From DATKEG01 sp035544515 (GTDB lineage Bacteria; Acidobacteriota; Vicinamibacteria; Fen-336): a stretch of 27,331 nt of DNA. The notes beneath the pieces were generated by a model. It did no database searches, was not told where the DNA came from, and worked only from the letters and a program-made list of their open reading frames with translations. Location: the NCBI GenBank assembly GCA_035544515.1, contig DATKEG010000013.1, positions 1 to 27,331 of the forward strand, in the 5' to 3' direction. Both the position numbers and the translations under genes were made by a program. Numbering within the stretch: position 1 is the first letter of the stretch; each line of letters opens with the position of its first letter. This document shows positions 1 through 7,206 of the stretch, in pieces.

Positions 1-763
1 CCTCCCGGAAGCCCGCGGCGGCCAGCGTCCGTGCCTCGGCCATGATCTCGTCGAACGGTCGGCTCCGCTCCGGGCCGCGGCTGAACGGCACGATGCAATA
101 GGTGCAGGTCTTGTCGCAGCCGTAGATGATCGGCAGCCAGGCGCTGAGCGCAGAGCGGCGGGCGACGCTCCCCTGCCCCACGGCCGCGGCACGTGTCGCG
201 GACAGCCCATCGGCGACCCCCACGACCGCCCGCCCGAGCATGGTCGTGACACCGACCGAACCGACCGCCCCCTGCGCGGACGCCAGCCCGAGCCGGTCCA
301 CGAGTTCCGGTTCTTCGTCCGGGCGCAGGAAGACGTCCACCGCCGGATAGCGGCGGCGAAGGCCGGCCCGGTCCGCCTCTCGCACGGAACACCCGGTCAT
401 CACCACCCGCATCCCTGGGCGGGCCGACTTGAGTCGGGCGAGCTGGCCCTGACGACCGATGACCTTCTGTTCCGCTGCCTCGCGGATGGCGCAGGTGTTG
501 ATGACCACGAGATCCGCGTCGTCGAGCGTGTCCGTCTCCTGGCAGCCCACCGCCTGGAGGCGACCGGCCATCTCCTCGGAGTCGCTTCGGTTCATCTGGC
601 AGCCGAGCGTCCAGACATGGAAGCGCGGCAGCGACAGGACATCCGGTCGGTACTCGTCGACGCGCGGATCGACCGGCGTCGTCGGCGGTCGCTGCGGGCT
701 CGGCGCCGTCGGGACGACATCGAGAACGGGCAGCGCGCGGTTCGTCACGCGGATGTCAGACAT
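1..763 (-). CDS. miaB: MiaB-type tRNA methylthiotransferase (radical SAM), 3' end outside window
   Basis: The first 254 residues are present and the C-terminal part runs off the left edge. The family adds a methylthio group to N6-isopentenyl-adenosine 37 of tRNAs, using a radical-SAM [4Fe-4S] cluster and a second auxiliary cluster. Visible here are LGCQMN with C55, NTCAIRE with C91 and TGCSVR with C125. Their spacing (36 and 34) is that of the UPF0004 auxiliary-cluster cysteines. The radical-SAM signature GCDKTCTYC gives C216, C220 and C223 (CX3CX2C). The QMN and NTCAIR forms favour MiaB over RimO or MtaB. About 40 residues precede the usual N-terminus. The ATG at 763 is the start; I see no Shine-Dalgarno, but a TACGAT hexamer lies 9 nt upstream. 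The gene is divergent from the TerC gene. The TRAM domain cannot be checked because it lies outside the window. Confidence 0.9.
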   Translation of the reverse strand, partial: MSDIRVTNRALPVLDVVPTAPSPQRPPTTPVDPRVDEYRPDVLSLPRFHVWTLGCQMNRSDSEEMAGRLQAVGCQETDTLDDADLVVINTCAIREAAEQKVIGRQGQLARLKSARPGMRVVMTGCSVREADRAGLRRRYPAVDVFLRPDEEPELVDRLGLASAQGAVGSVGVTTMLGRAVVGVADGLSATRAAAVGQGSVARRSALSAWLPIIYGCDKTCTYCIVPFSRGPERSRPFDEIMAEARTLAAAGFRE

Positions 764-772
764 GGCTGCGAC

Positions 773-807
773 ATCGTACGCCGGAACGACGCACGGACCG
801 CTATGCT
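773..807. promoter_or_regulatory. Divergent -10-like hexamers for miaB and the TerC gene
   Basis: The 52-bp gap between two divergent genes holds TACGAT on the minus strand (778 to 773), 9 nt before the miaB ATG. It also holds TATGCT on the plus strand (802-807), 8 nt before the TerC ATG. Each matches four of six bases of the TATAAT box. Neither has a recognisable -35, and neither start has a clear Shine-Dalgarno. The distances suit transcription starting at or next to the start codon. Weak evidence individually; supported by the same layout at other genes in the window. Confidence 0.3.
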
Positions 808-815
808 GCGCCGCC

Positions 816-1556
816 ATGGACGTCCTGCTGAACCCAGCATCGTGGGTCGCGCTGTTGACCCTCACGGTCATGGAGATCGTGCTCGGCATCGACAACGTGA
901 TCTTCATCTCCATCCTGGCCGCCAAGCTGCCCGGAGGGCAGGCGGACCGCGCACGGAAGGTCGGCCTGCTCCTGGCCATGGTCGCGCGCATCGCCCTGCT
1001 CTTCTCGATCTCCTGGCTGGCCCGTCTCACCGCGCCGCTCTTCTCCCTGCTCGGGCAGGAGATCTCGGGACGCGACCTCATGCTCATCGCCGGCGGGCTG
1101 TTCCTCCTGGCCAAGAGCACCTACGAGATCCACGACAAGCTCGAGGGGGGCCACGAGCGCGCGCTGAAGAAGGTCGTGCCCTCGATGGCCGGCGTGCTGA
1201 TCCAGATCACGCTGCTCGACCTCGTGTTCTCCCTCGATTCCGTGATCACGGCCATCGGCATGGTGGACCGCCTGGCGGTGATGGTCATCGCGATCGTGGT
1301 CGCGGTGGGCTTCATGCTCGTGTTCGCGGGCGCGATCAGCCGCTTCGTCAACGACCATCCCACGATCAAGATCCTGGCCCTCTCGTTCCTGATCCTCATC
1401 GGCGTGCTCCTCGTGGCCGAGGGCTTCGAGCAGCACATCCCGAAGGGATACGTCTACTTCGCCATGGCCTTCTCCGTGGGCGTCGAGATGCTCAACCTGC
1501 GCCTGCGCAAGACCTCCGAGCCCGTCCAGTTGGGGGGCCGCTACGCGCAGCGATGA
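816..1556 (+). CDS. TerC-family integral membrane protein (probable metal-ion exporter)
   Basis: 246 residues and strongly hydrophobic, with about seven predicted membrane spans, the usual size for the short TerC/YkoY type. The two family repeats are visible: EIVLGIDNVIFISIL near residue 20 (D26) and LVFSLDSVITAIGM near residue 137. Their acidic residues within the membrane are the conserved core of the LysE-like/TerC fold. Characterised relatives export Mn2+ or take part in loading metal onto exported enzymes, and others are linked to tellurite resistance; the ion cannot be told from sequence. I chose ATG 816, just before the hydrophobic region; the open frame continues upstream but overlaps miaB antisense. 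moaE follows 19 bp downstream on the same strand, so co-transcription is possible. Confidence 0.88.
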   Translation: MDVLLNPASWVALLTLTVMEIVLGIDNVIFISILAAKLPGGQADRARKVGLLLAMVARIALLFSISWLARLTAPLFSLLGQEISGRDLMLIAGGLFLLAKSTYEIHDKLEGGHERALKKVVPSMAGVLIQITLLDLVFSLDSVITAIGMVDRLAVMVIAIVVAVGFMLVFAGAISRFVNDHPTIKILALSFLILIGVLLVAEGFEQHIPKGYVYFAMAFSVGVEMLNLRLRKTSEPVQLGGRYAQR

Positions 1557-1575
1557 GCGGCCGCGGCCACCGTCC

Positions 1576-1977
1576 GTGGCGCGGCTGACGCGCGAGAGGA
1601 TCGACCTCGCCGCCCTGCTCGCGGCCGGGCCCGCGGACGGGGCGGTGTGCCTGTTCGTGGGGGTCGTGCGCAACGAGAACGCGGGCCGGCGCGTGAGCCA
1701 CCTCGAGTACGAGGCCTACGAGGACATGGCCCTTCCCCTGATGGAGCAGATCGCGGCGGAGGCCGCGCGGCGCTGGCCGGTGACCGGCGTCCGCGTCGTG
1801 CACCGGTTGGGCCGGCTCGAGATCGGAGAACCCAGCGTCGCGGTGGCCGTCGCTTCCCCGCACCGGCCCGAAGCCTTCGCCGCCTGCCGCCACGTGATCG
1901 ACACGCTCAAGGCCACCGTGCCGATCTGGAAGAAGGAGTTCTACGCGGACGGCGCGCTGTGGCTCGAAGGCAGTTGA
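1576..1977 (+). CDS. moaE: Molybdopterin synthase catalytic subunit MoaE
   Basis: 133 residues, slightly shorter than E. coli MoaE. MoaE and thiocarboxylated MoaD form molybdopterin synthase, which puts the two dithiolene sulfurs into cyclic pyranopterin monophosphate to give molybdopterin. Diagnostic features are GAVCLFVGVVRNEN near the N-terminus, LEYEAYEDMA, VVHRLGRLEIGE and AVASPHRPEAF. Near the C-terminus is KATVPIWKKEFYADG, which carries the two lysines of the active site (E. coli K119 and K126 equivalents). GTG 1576 is the only suitable start in this frame; the ATG overlapping the TerC stop is in another frame. moaA follows convergently and moaD lies beyond it. Confidence 0.95.
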   Translation: MARLTRERIDLAALLAAGPADGAVCLFVGVVRNENAGRRVSHLEYEAYEDMALPLMEQIAAEAARRWPVTGVRVVHRLGRLEIGEPSVAVAVASPHRPEAFAACRHVIDTLKATVPIWKKEFYADGALWLEGS

Positions 1978-2003
1978 CGCCCCCGCTCTCGAAAAGCGTC
2001 CGC

Positions 2004-2993
2004 TCAGCCGCCGATCTGGAACATGTGGCGTTCCTCGGTGGAGACGCCCTCGTCCAGGCGGTGCCCCGTGGGCTTGAGGCGCACCGCGCGGCCGAGGATG
2101 GCCGCCGCCTCGTCCACGCCGCCGCCCGCGCGCAACGCGCGCTTGACGTCGAGCTCGTCGTCGTGGAGCAGGCAGAAGTGGAACTTGCCGTCGGCGGTGA
2201 GCCGCATGCGGTTGCAGGCGCCGCAGTAGGGCTCGCTCACGGGAGAGATGAAGCCCACCACGCCTCGCCCGCTCTCGAAGCGGAAGTTGCGCGACTCGTC
2301 GGCGGCGTCGCGGGCGGGCAGGGGCCGGAGCGGGCCGAGCGCGGCCTCGATCCGCGTCCGGGTCTCCAGCGTGGGCACGAACTGGGAGAGTGCGAGGTGT
2401 GCGGTCTCGCCCGCGCCGAGCGGCATGAGCTCGATGAAGCGGACATGCCAGTCGTGCTCGAGGGCCAGCCGGGCCACGTCCACGACGTCCTCGTCGTTGT
2501 AGCCGCGCGTGACCACGCAGTTGAGCTTGATGGGCTTCAGGCCGGCTTCCTCGGCCGCCGCGATCCCGGCCAGCATCTCCTCCACCGCGCCGAAGCGCAT
2601 GATCCGCTTGAGGCGGTCGGGGTGGAACGTGTCCACGTGGATGTTGACCCGCCGCAGGCCGGCCTGCGCGAGGTCCCGGGCCATCCTGGGCAGCAGGATG
2701 CCGTTGGTGGTCATGGCCAGGTCCGCCACCCCGGGCAGCGCCGCGATGCGGCGCACGATCTCCACGAGGTCGGGGCGCAACGTGGGCTCGCCGCCGGTGA
2801 GCCGGAACTTCCGGAAGCCGACGGCGAGCGCGGCGCGCGCCACCGTCTCGATCTCCGGCGCGCTCAGCAGCTCCGGAGAGGGCACGAAGCTCAGGCCACG
2901 CAGGGGCATGCAATAGACGCACCGCAGGTTGCAGTGGTCGATGACGGAGATGCGCAGATAGTCGATCTCGCGGCCGAAGCGGTCCTGGGGCAC
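2004..2993 (-). CDS. moaA: GTP 3',8-cyclase MoaA (radical SAM)
   Basis: 329 residues, normal family length. MoaA carries out the first step of molybdenum-cofactor synthesis, converting GTP to 3',8-cyclo-7,8-dihydro-GTP, which MoaC turns into cPMP. The N-terminal radical-SAM cluster motif CNLRCVYCMP gives C21, C25 and C28. FRLTGGEPTLR binds SAM. The C-terminal substrate cluster is seen as YCGACNRMRL followed by a third Cys in FHFCLL (about residues 257-275). The protein ends in GG, as MoaA proteins do, and that tail is needed for activity. The usual SLD after the second strand reads HVD here. GTG 2993 is chosen because a perfect AGGAGG sits 3 nt upstream. It is divergent from moaD and convergent with moaE. 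No moaC lies in the window. Confidence 0.96.
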   Translation of the reverse strand: MPQDRFGREIDYLRISVIDHCNLRCVYCMPLRGLSFVPSPELLSAPEIETVARAALAVGFRKFRLTGGEPTLRPDLVEIVRRIAALPGVADLAMTTNGILLPRMARDLAQAGLRRVNIHVDTFHPDRLKRIMRFGAVEEMLAGIAAAEEAGLKPIKLNCVVTRGYNDEDVVDVARLALEHDWHVRFIELMPLGAGETAHLALSQFVPTLETRTRIEAALGPLRPLPARDAADESRNFRFESGRGVVGFISPVSEPYCGACNRMRLTADGKFHFCLLHDDELDVKRALRAGGGVDEAAAILGRAVRLKPTGHRLDEGVSTEERHMFQIGG

Positions 2994-3065
2994 GGTCCTC
3001 CTCTGGACTGAACCGCAAGTCTACGCCCGTTGACCACCCCCTCCTACTCATGGCACGGTGTCCGG

Positions 3066-3311
3066 ATGCGCGTGCGCGTGCGCCTGTTCGCCTCCCTGCG
3101 CGAGGCGTCCGGCGAAGGCGAGCTGGAGCTGGAGCTGCCGGACGGCGCCTCGGCCGAGGACGCCTGGCAGGCCCTGGTGCTGCGGCATCCCGCCCTGGCC
3201 GGCCGGCGCCCCAGCCTCGCCGCCGCGGTCAACCGCCGCTACGTCGGCTTCGAGGAAACGCTCCGCGCCGGCGACGAGGTCGTCTTCGTCCCCCCCGTCA
3301 GCGGCGGGTGA
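3066..3311 (+). CDS. moaD: MoaD-like molybdopterin synthase sulfur carrier (small subunit)
   Basis: 81 residues with a ubiquitin-like beta-grasp pattern: RVRVRLFASLREA strand 1, a helix around SAEDAWQALVLRHP, and a C-terminal GDEVVFVPPVSGG. The diglycine terminus is adenylated by an E1-like enzyme, sulfurated to a thiocarboxylate and inserted into MoaE. VNRRYV and AGDEV are typical of MoaD. I chose ATG 3066 because it begins directly at the first strand; an in-frame TTG at 3030 would add 12 unlikely residues. It lies 72 bp from divergent moaA, and moaE is just beyond. No E1 is adjacent; the nearest is the rhodanese-MoeB fusion at 24431. Confidence 0.92.
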   Translation: MRVRVRLFASLREASGEGELELELPDGASAEDAWQALVLRHPALAGRRPSLAAAVNRRYVGFEETLRAGDEVVFVPPVSGG

Positions 3312-3321
3312 ACGCCTCCAG

Positions 3322-4026
3322 TCAGCCCTCGAGGAGCAGCCGGTAGCCGGCGCCGCGCACGGTGTGGAGGTAGCGGGGGAAGCGCGGGTTGGGCTCCAGG
3401 TACCGGCGCAGGCGCACGATGAAGTTGTCCACCGCGCGCGTCTCGGTGTCCGCGTCCACGTTCCAGACCTTCTCCAGGATCTCGCCCTTGGAGACGACCC
3501 GTCCCGCGTTCTGCACCAGCAGCTTCAGCAGCATGGCTTCGAGCAGCGTCAGCCGGACCGTGCGGTCGGCGGCGCTGAGCTCGAAGGTCCGGAAGTCCAC
3601 GCGCGCGGAGCCGATGGTCGCGCTCTCCGGGCCCTCCGACTCGCCGCGCGCCCAGTCGCGGCGGCGCAGCAGGCCCTTCACGCGCGCCAGGAGCACCGGG
3701 AGATCGAAGGGCTTGGCCAGGTAGTCGTCCGCGCCCGCCTCCAGCCCCTCCACCACGTCCCCCGTGAGGCTCTTGGCGGTCAGCATCAGCACGGGCGTGT
3801 AGGCGCCGGCCTCGCGCATGCGGCTCGCGACCGCGAAGCCGTCCATGCCGGGCAGCATGACATCCAGGATCACGAGGTCGTAGGCGGGGGCGCTGCCGAG
3901 CAGCCGCCCCAGCGCCTGCGCGCCGTCGCCGACCATCTCGACGTCGTACCCCTCCAGCTCCAGGTTGAACTGGATCCCGCGCGCGAGGTGCACCTCGTCC
4001 TCGACCAGGAGGATCCTAGCCGGCAT
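3322..4026 (-). CDS. OmpR/PhoB-family response regulator
   Basis: 234 residues. The receiver domain (about 1-120) has ED at 9-10, the phospho-acceptor D55 in VILDVMLPGMDG, T83 and K105 in YLAKPFD, a complete set of catalytic residues. A winged-helix DNA-binding domain follows (about 137-232) with LTLLEAMLLKLLVQNAGRVV, ILEKVW, and RLRRYLEPNP ending in HTVRGAGYRLLL. It starts 11 bp inside the end of the histidine kinase gene, so the pair is translationally coupled and almost certainly cognate. The aldehyde dehydrogenase is the first gene of the same run. Its targets are not known; the divergent 6658-6723 region or the operon's own front are obvious candidates. Confidence 0.95.
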   Translation of the reverse strand: MPARILLVEDEVHLARGIQFNLELEGYDVEMVGDGAQALGRLLGSAPAYDLVILDVMLPGMDGFAVASRMREAGAYTPVLMLTAKSLTGDVVEGLEAGADDYLAKPFDLPVLLARVKGLLRRRDWARGESEGPESATIGSARVDFRTFELSAADRTVRLTLLEAMLLKLLVQNAGRVVSKGEILEKVWNVDADTETRAVDNFIVRLRRYLEPNPRFPRYLHTVRGAGYRLLLEG

Positions 4027-4987
4027 CGGCCTCGGCCGGCGGCTCCACGCGCTCGTCGAGCACGCCGGGCAGCGTGATGGTGAAGCTCGAACCGCGGTCG
4101 GCGCCCGCGCTCTCGGCCTGGATCGTCCCGCGATGGCCCTTGACCACCGAGCGCACGATGAACAGGCCGAGGCCGGTGCCGGTGTGGCTGCGCCGCACCT
4201 CCGCGCCGATGCGATAGAAGCGGTTGAAGATCAGCCGCAGGTGATGGCGGCTCATCCCGATGCCCTGGTCCTTGACCCGCAGCGACGCCTGGCCGTCGCC
4301 GCTCTCCGCGAGCTCGACCTGCACGCGGATGGGATCGCGCGAGTACTTGACCGCGTTGTCGAGCAGGTTGAGCAGCGCGGTCTCCAGGGCCTCGGCATCC
4401 CCGCGGATGAGCAGGCTCTCCGGCCCTTCGTAGCCGAAGCACTCGCGGGGAAGCTGGTGGCGCGTGCGCGTCAGGTCCACCGACCGGCGGGCGAGCCGGG
4501 CCAGGTCCAGCGGCCGCGGTTCCACCACGGGCCGGTCCGTGTACATGGCGGCGTTGAGCACGTTGTCGATGGTGGAATGCAGCCGGTCGAGGTCCTGGCG
4601 CATGGTCCGGTAGAAGTCCTCGCGCCGGCTCTCGGGCAGGTCGCGCAGCTGCAGCGTGTCCAGGTAGAGCTTGAGCGAGGCCACGGGCGTCTTCAGCTCG
4701 TGGGTGACCGCGCTCACGAAGTTGCTCTGCCGCTCGTTGAGCCGCACCTCGCGCACGAGCAGGATGACCATCAGGCCGAGCCCCGCCACGAGCAGGAGCG
4801 AGAGCACGGTGCCCAGCACGTACACCACCAGCCGTCCCGTGCCCTGCCGCGCCGCCTGCAACGAGTCGGCGCCCAGGATGTGCCAGCTGATCGTGAGCAT
4901 GACCGCGATCGCGATCAGGGTCACGCCGGTGGTGATGTGGAGCCACTTGGGGCGCTTCGACGCGGAGAGCTGCGAACCTGGAGACAA
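4016..4987 (-). CDS. Membrane sensor histidine kinase with almost no extracytoplasmic loop
   Basis: About 323 residues. TM1 spans roughly 18-35 and TM2 53-78, separated by only about 17 residues, so there is no periplasmic sensor domain. No HAMP domain is evident. The HisKA motif SAVTHELKTPVASLKL has the phospho-accepting H96. The ATPase domain shows the N box NLLDNAVKYS (near 211), G1 DQGIGM (near 242), the F box FNRFYRIG and G2 GTGLGLFIV (near 271). It phosphorylates the regulator encoded by the overlapping downstream gene. The start is uncertain: TTG 4987, 2 bp after the aldehyde dehydrogenase stop, gives a short basic N-terminus before TM1, but no Shine-Dalgarno is visible, so expression probably relies on coupling to the upstream gene. 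Signal unknown; sensing within or near the membrane is likely. Confidence 0.9.
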   Translation of the reverse strand: MSPGSQLSASKRPKWLHITTGVTLIAIAVMLTISWHILGADSLQAARQGTGRLVVYVLGTVLSLLLVAGLGLMVILLVREVRLNERQSNFVSAVTHELKTPVASLKLYLDTLQLRDLPESRREDFYRTMRQDLDRLHSTIDNVLNAAMYTDRPVVEPRPLDLARLARRSVDLTRTRHQLPRECFGYEGPESLLIRGDAEALETALLNLLDNAVKYSRDPIRVQVELAESGDGQASLRVKDQGIGMSRHHLRLIFNRFYRIGAEVRRSHTGTGLGLFIVRSVVKGHRGTIQAESAGADRGSSFTITLPGVLDERVEPPAEADAG

Positions 4988-4989
4988 GG

Positions 4990-6657
4990 CTAAAGGAGCT
5001 TGTCGGGGTTCCGGAGGAGCGCGCCCACGCTGGCGCGCCGCCGGAGCCGGCGCGACGTGGCGAGCCGCGCGAGGCTCGCGAGCCGGGTGCGCAGGGCGGA
5101 CCCGTGGAGGGCCTGGAGCGAGTCGGCCGCCAGCCGTCGCAGCTCGCGGTCGTAGGGGAACCACCACAGGAGCGGCCGGGAGCCCGTGTCGCGCGTCACG
5201 TACTTCACGTGCACCATCTCGCGCAGGCCGGCCAGGCCGTGCGTGCGGCCCTGCCCGCTGTGCTTGAAGCCGCCCCAGGGCGCGCTGGGCTCGCCGTAGC
5301 TCGACGCGCAGTCGTTGACGGTCACGGAACCGGCGCGCAGCTCCTTCTGGAGCCGGCGCGCGGTGCCGGCATCGCGCGTCCAGGCGCTGGCGGTGAGCCC
5401 GTAGTCGCTCTCGTTGGCCAGGCGGACGGCCTCCTCCAGGTCCTCGACCACCATCACGGGCAGGACCGGCCCGAAGGTCTCCTCGCGCATGATCCGCATG
5501 GTGTGGTCCACGCCGGAGAGCACGGTGGGCGGGTAGAACCAGCCCGGGCCGGGGCGCGGCCGGCCTCCCGTGAGCACGCGCGCGCCTCGCGCCACGGCGT
5601 CGGTCACGTGCTCGTGGACGATCGTCCGCTGCCGCTCCAGGGTCAGGGGGCCCACGTCCACCTCTCCGGCGGCCGGGTCGCCCACGCGCAGGCCCTGCGC
5701 GTGCTCGACCACGCGGGCCAGGAAGGGCTCGGCGATGGCCCGCTCCACGTACACGCGCTCCACGGAGGCGCAGGTCTGGCCGGCGTTGAAGAAGGCGCCC
5801 CACACCACGCCGCGGGCCGCCCGGTCGAGGTCGGCGTCGCGGCAGACCACCGCCGCGTCCTTGCCGCCCAGCTCGAGCACCACCGGCGTGAGGTTGGCCG
5901 CCGCCGCTTCCATCACCTTGCGCCCGGTGGCCACACTGCCCGTGAAGACGACCTTCGCCACGCGGGGGTCCCGCACCAGGCCCCCGGCCAGCGCGTCGTC
6001 CACGGCCACGACGCTGAGCACCCCGTCGGGAACGCCCGCGTCGCGGAACAGCTCCGCTACGCGCAGGCCCACGAGGGTGGTGGCGGGCGCCGGCTTGAGC
6101 ACCACCGTGTTGCCGGCGACGAGCGCGGTGGCCACGCTGGAGAGCGAGATGGCGAAGGGGTAGTTCCAGGGCGTGATGGCCAGCACCACGCCCAGCGGCT
6201 CGTACACGAGCCGGCTCTCCTTGTGCGCGAGGAGCAGGACCTGGGCCTCCACCGGGTCGTCGCGCAGCAGGTCCTCCGCATGGCGCGCGAGGTGCTTCAA
6301 CAGCTCGGCGGCCGGGAACAGCTCGACCAGGTACGCTTCGGCCGCGGGCTTGCCCTGCTCCTGCTCGATCAGGCGCGCGATCTCGTCGGCCTGCTCCACC
6401 ATCCGCGCCCGCGCGCGCAGGAGCACACGGCCGCGCTCGGCGAAGGACAAGGCGCTCCAGCCGGCGAACGCGGTGGAGGCGACGGCCAGCGCCTCGGCGG
6501 CCTGGCGGGCGTCCAGGAGGCTCACCGCCGCGAACGGCTCTCCGGTCGACGGGTTCACCACGTCGCGCCGTCCGCCCGCGCCCGGCACTTCGCGGTGGCC
6601 CACCCGGGAGTGCCGCCAGGGCAGGTTCGGCAGCGGAGCTGTCCCGGCCGTGGCCAT
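4990..6657 (-). CDS. NAD(P)+-dependent aldehyde dehydrogenase with C-terminal extension
   Basis: 555 residues, against about 480-500 for most of the superfamily. It oxidises an aldehyde to the acid. Seen are the cofactor motifs ITPWNYPFAISL and VLKPAPAT, VFTGSVATG, the general base E262 in LELGGKDA and the nucleophile C296 in FNAGQTCAS. The 34-residue spacing between E and C is the family norm. EETFGPVLPV and PWGGFKHSGQGRTHG complete the fold. From about residue 488 there is an extra 68-residue tail, beginning RPLLWWFPYD and then Arg/Leu-rich, suggesting an amphipathic helix. ATG 6657 is the start; a TAGAAT hexamer ends 8 nt upstream. It heads the operon with the kinase and regulator. The substrate cannot be assigned; the basic tail suggests a hydrophobic aldehyde or membrane contact. 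Confidence 0.93.
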   Translation of the reverse strand: MATAGTAPLPNLPWRHSRVGHREVPGAGGRRDVVNPSTGEPFAAVSLLDARQAAEALAVASTAFAGWSALSFAERGRVLLRARARMVEQADEIARLIEQEQGKPAAEAYLVELFPAAELLKHLARHAEDLLRDDPVEAQVLLLAHKESRLVYEPLGVVLAITPWNYPFAISLSSVATALVAGNTVVLKPAPATTLVGLRVAELFRDAGVPDGVLSVVAVDDALAGGLVRDPRVAKVVFTGSVATGRKVMEAAAANLTPVVLELGGKDAAVVCRDADLDRAARGVVWGAFFNAGQTCASVERVYVERAIAEPFLARVVEHAQGLRVGDPAAGEVDVGPLTLERQRTIVHEHVTDAVARGARVLTGGRPRPGPGWFYPPTVLSGVDHTMRIMREETFGPVLPVMVVEDLEEAVRLANESDYGLTASAWTRDAGTARRLQKELRAGSVTVNDCASSYGEPSAPWGGFKHSGQGRTHGLAGLREMVHVKYVTRDTGSRPLLWWFPYDRELRRLAADSLQALHGSALRTRLASLARLATSRRLRRRASVGALLRNPDKLL

Positions 6658-6665
6658 TTCGTCCG

Positions 6666-6717
6666 ATTCTACTCCCCCGCCCGACCCGGCCCCGCGGCGG
6701 GCGCGGCCACGTAGAAT
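6666..6717. promoter_or_regulatory. Divergent promoter pair: mirror-image TAGAAT boxes
   Basis: ATTCTAC at 6666-6672 and GTAGAAT at 6711-6717 are perfect inverted copies in the 66-bp gap between the divergent aldehyde dehydrogenase and NTF2-like genes. Each reads TAGAAT (five of six to TATAAT) toward its own gene. The hexamer ends 8 nt before the ATG at 6657 and 6 nt before the ATG at 6724, the distance expected if transcription begins at the start codon. No -35 consensus is visible; the sequence between is nearly pure G and C. Confidence 0.45.
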
Positions 6718-6723
6718 GGAGGG

Positions 6724-7152
6724 ATGCACGACGGCGACGCCACCCACGACCTGCGCGAGGCGAACGAGGGGTTCTACCGGGCGCTGGAGACGCTCGACCT
6801 CCCGGCCATGGAGCGCGTCTGGCTGCATGCGCCCCACGTGCGGTGCATCCATCCCGGGTCGGAGGCGATCGTGGGCTGGATCGCCGTGCGCGCGGCCTGG
6901 GAGCAGATCTTCGCCAACACGCGCTGGATGCGCGTGCAGCCCACCGACGTCCGCCTGCAGGTGATCGGCGAGGTGGGACTGGTGGCCTGCGCCGAGAACA
7001 TCACCGCCACCCGGGACGACGACGTGGGCGTGGCCGTGGCCCAGGCCACGAACGTCTTCCGGCGGACGGCCGAGGGATGGCGCATGATCCTGCATCACGC
7101 CTCGCCGGCGCCCGTGACCGTGACCCAGCCCTTCAGCGGGACGGTGCAGTAG
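6724..7152 (+). CDS. SnoaL/NTF2-like domain protein
   Basis: 142 residues. The pattern is that of small NTF2-fold proteins (SnoaL_3/DUF4440 type). An N-terminal helix (DLREANEGFYRALETLDLPAMERVW) is followed by VRCIHPGSEAIVG, then WEQIF, and then strands ending in ATNVFRRTAEGWRMILHHAS. Such proteins are either small enzymes (isomerases, cyclases) or ligand-binding domains, so a precise function should not be given. ATG 6724 directly follows GGAGGG, too close to act as a standard Shine-Dalgarno. The upstream TAGAAT suggests a leaderless message. It is divergent from the aldehyde dehydrogenase and convergent with the DoxX gene. Confidence 0.85.
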   Translation: MHDGDATHDLREANEGFYRALETLDLPAMERVWLHAPHVRCIHPGSEAIVGWIAVRAAWEQIFANTRWMRVQPTDVRLQVIGEVGLVACAENITATRDDDVGVAVAQATNVFRRTAEGWRMILHHASPAPVTVTQPFSGTVQ

Positions 7153-7157
7153 CCGCG

Positions 7158-7186
7158 GCCGCCGACCTTCGTCCGCGTCCGGCGGC
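7158..7186. terminator. Possible bidirectional hairpin between convergent genes
   Basis: GCCGCCG (7158-7164) can pair with CGGCGGC (7180-7186) around a 15-nt loop, just after the NTF2-like stop and about 20 bp before the end of the convergent DoxX gene. There is no T-run on either side, so it is not a classic intrinsic terminator. In DNA this GC-rich a 7-bp stem can occur by chance. Confidence 0.25.
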
Positions 7187-7206
7187 GGCGGCGCGCGACG
7201 GGGCCT

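Noticed and set aside
459..815. N-terminal extension of the TerC protein
   Set aside because: It would overlap the start of miaB antisense and adds Ser/Arg/Thr-rich sequence; the hydrophobic family homology begins at ATG 816.
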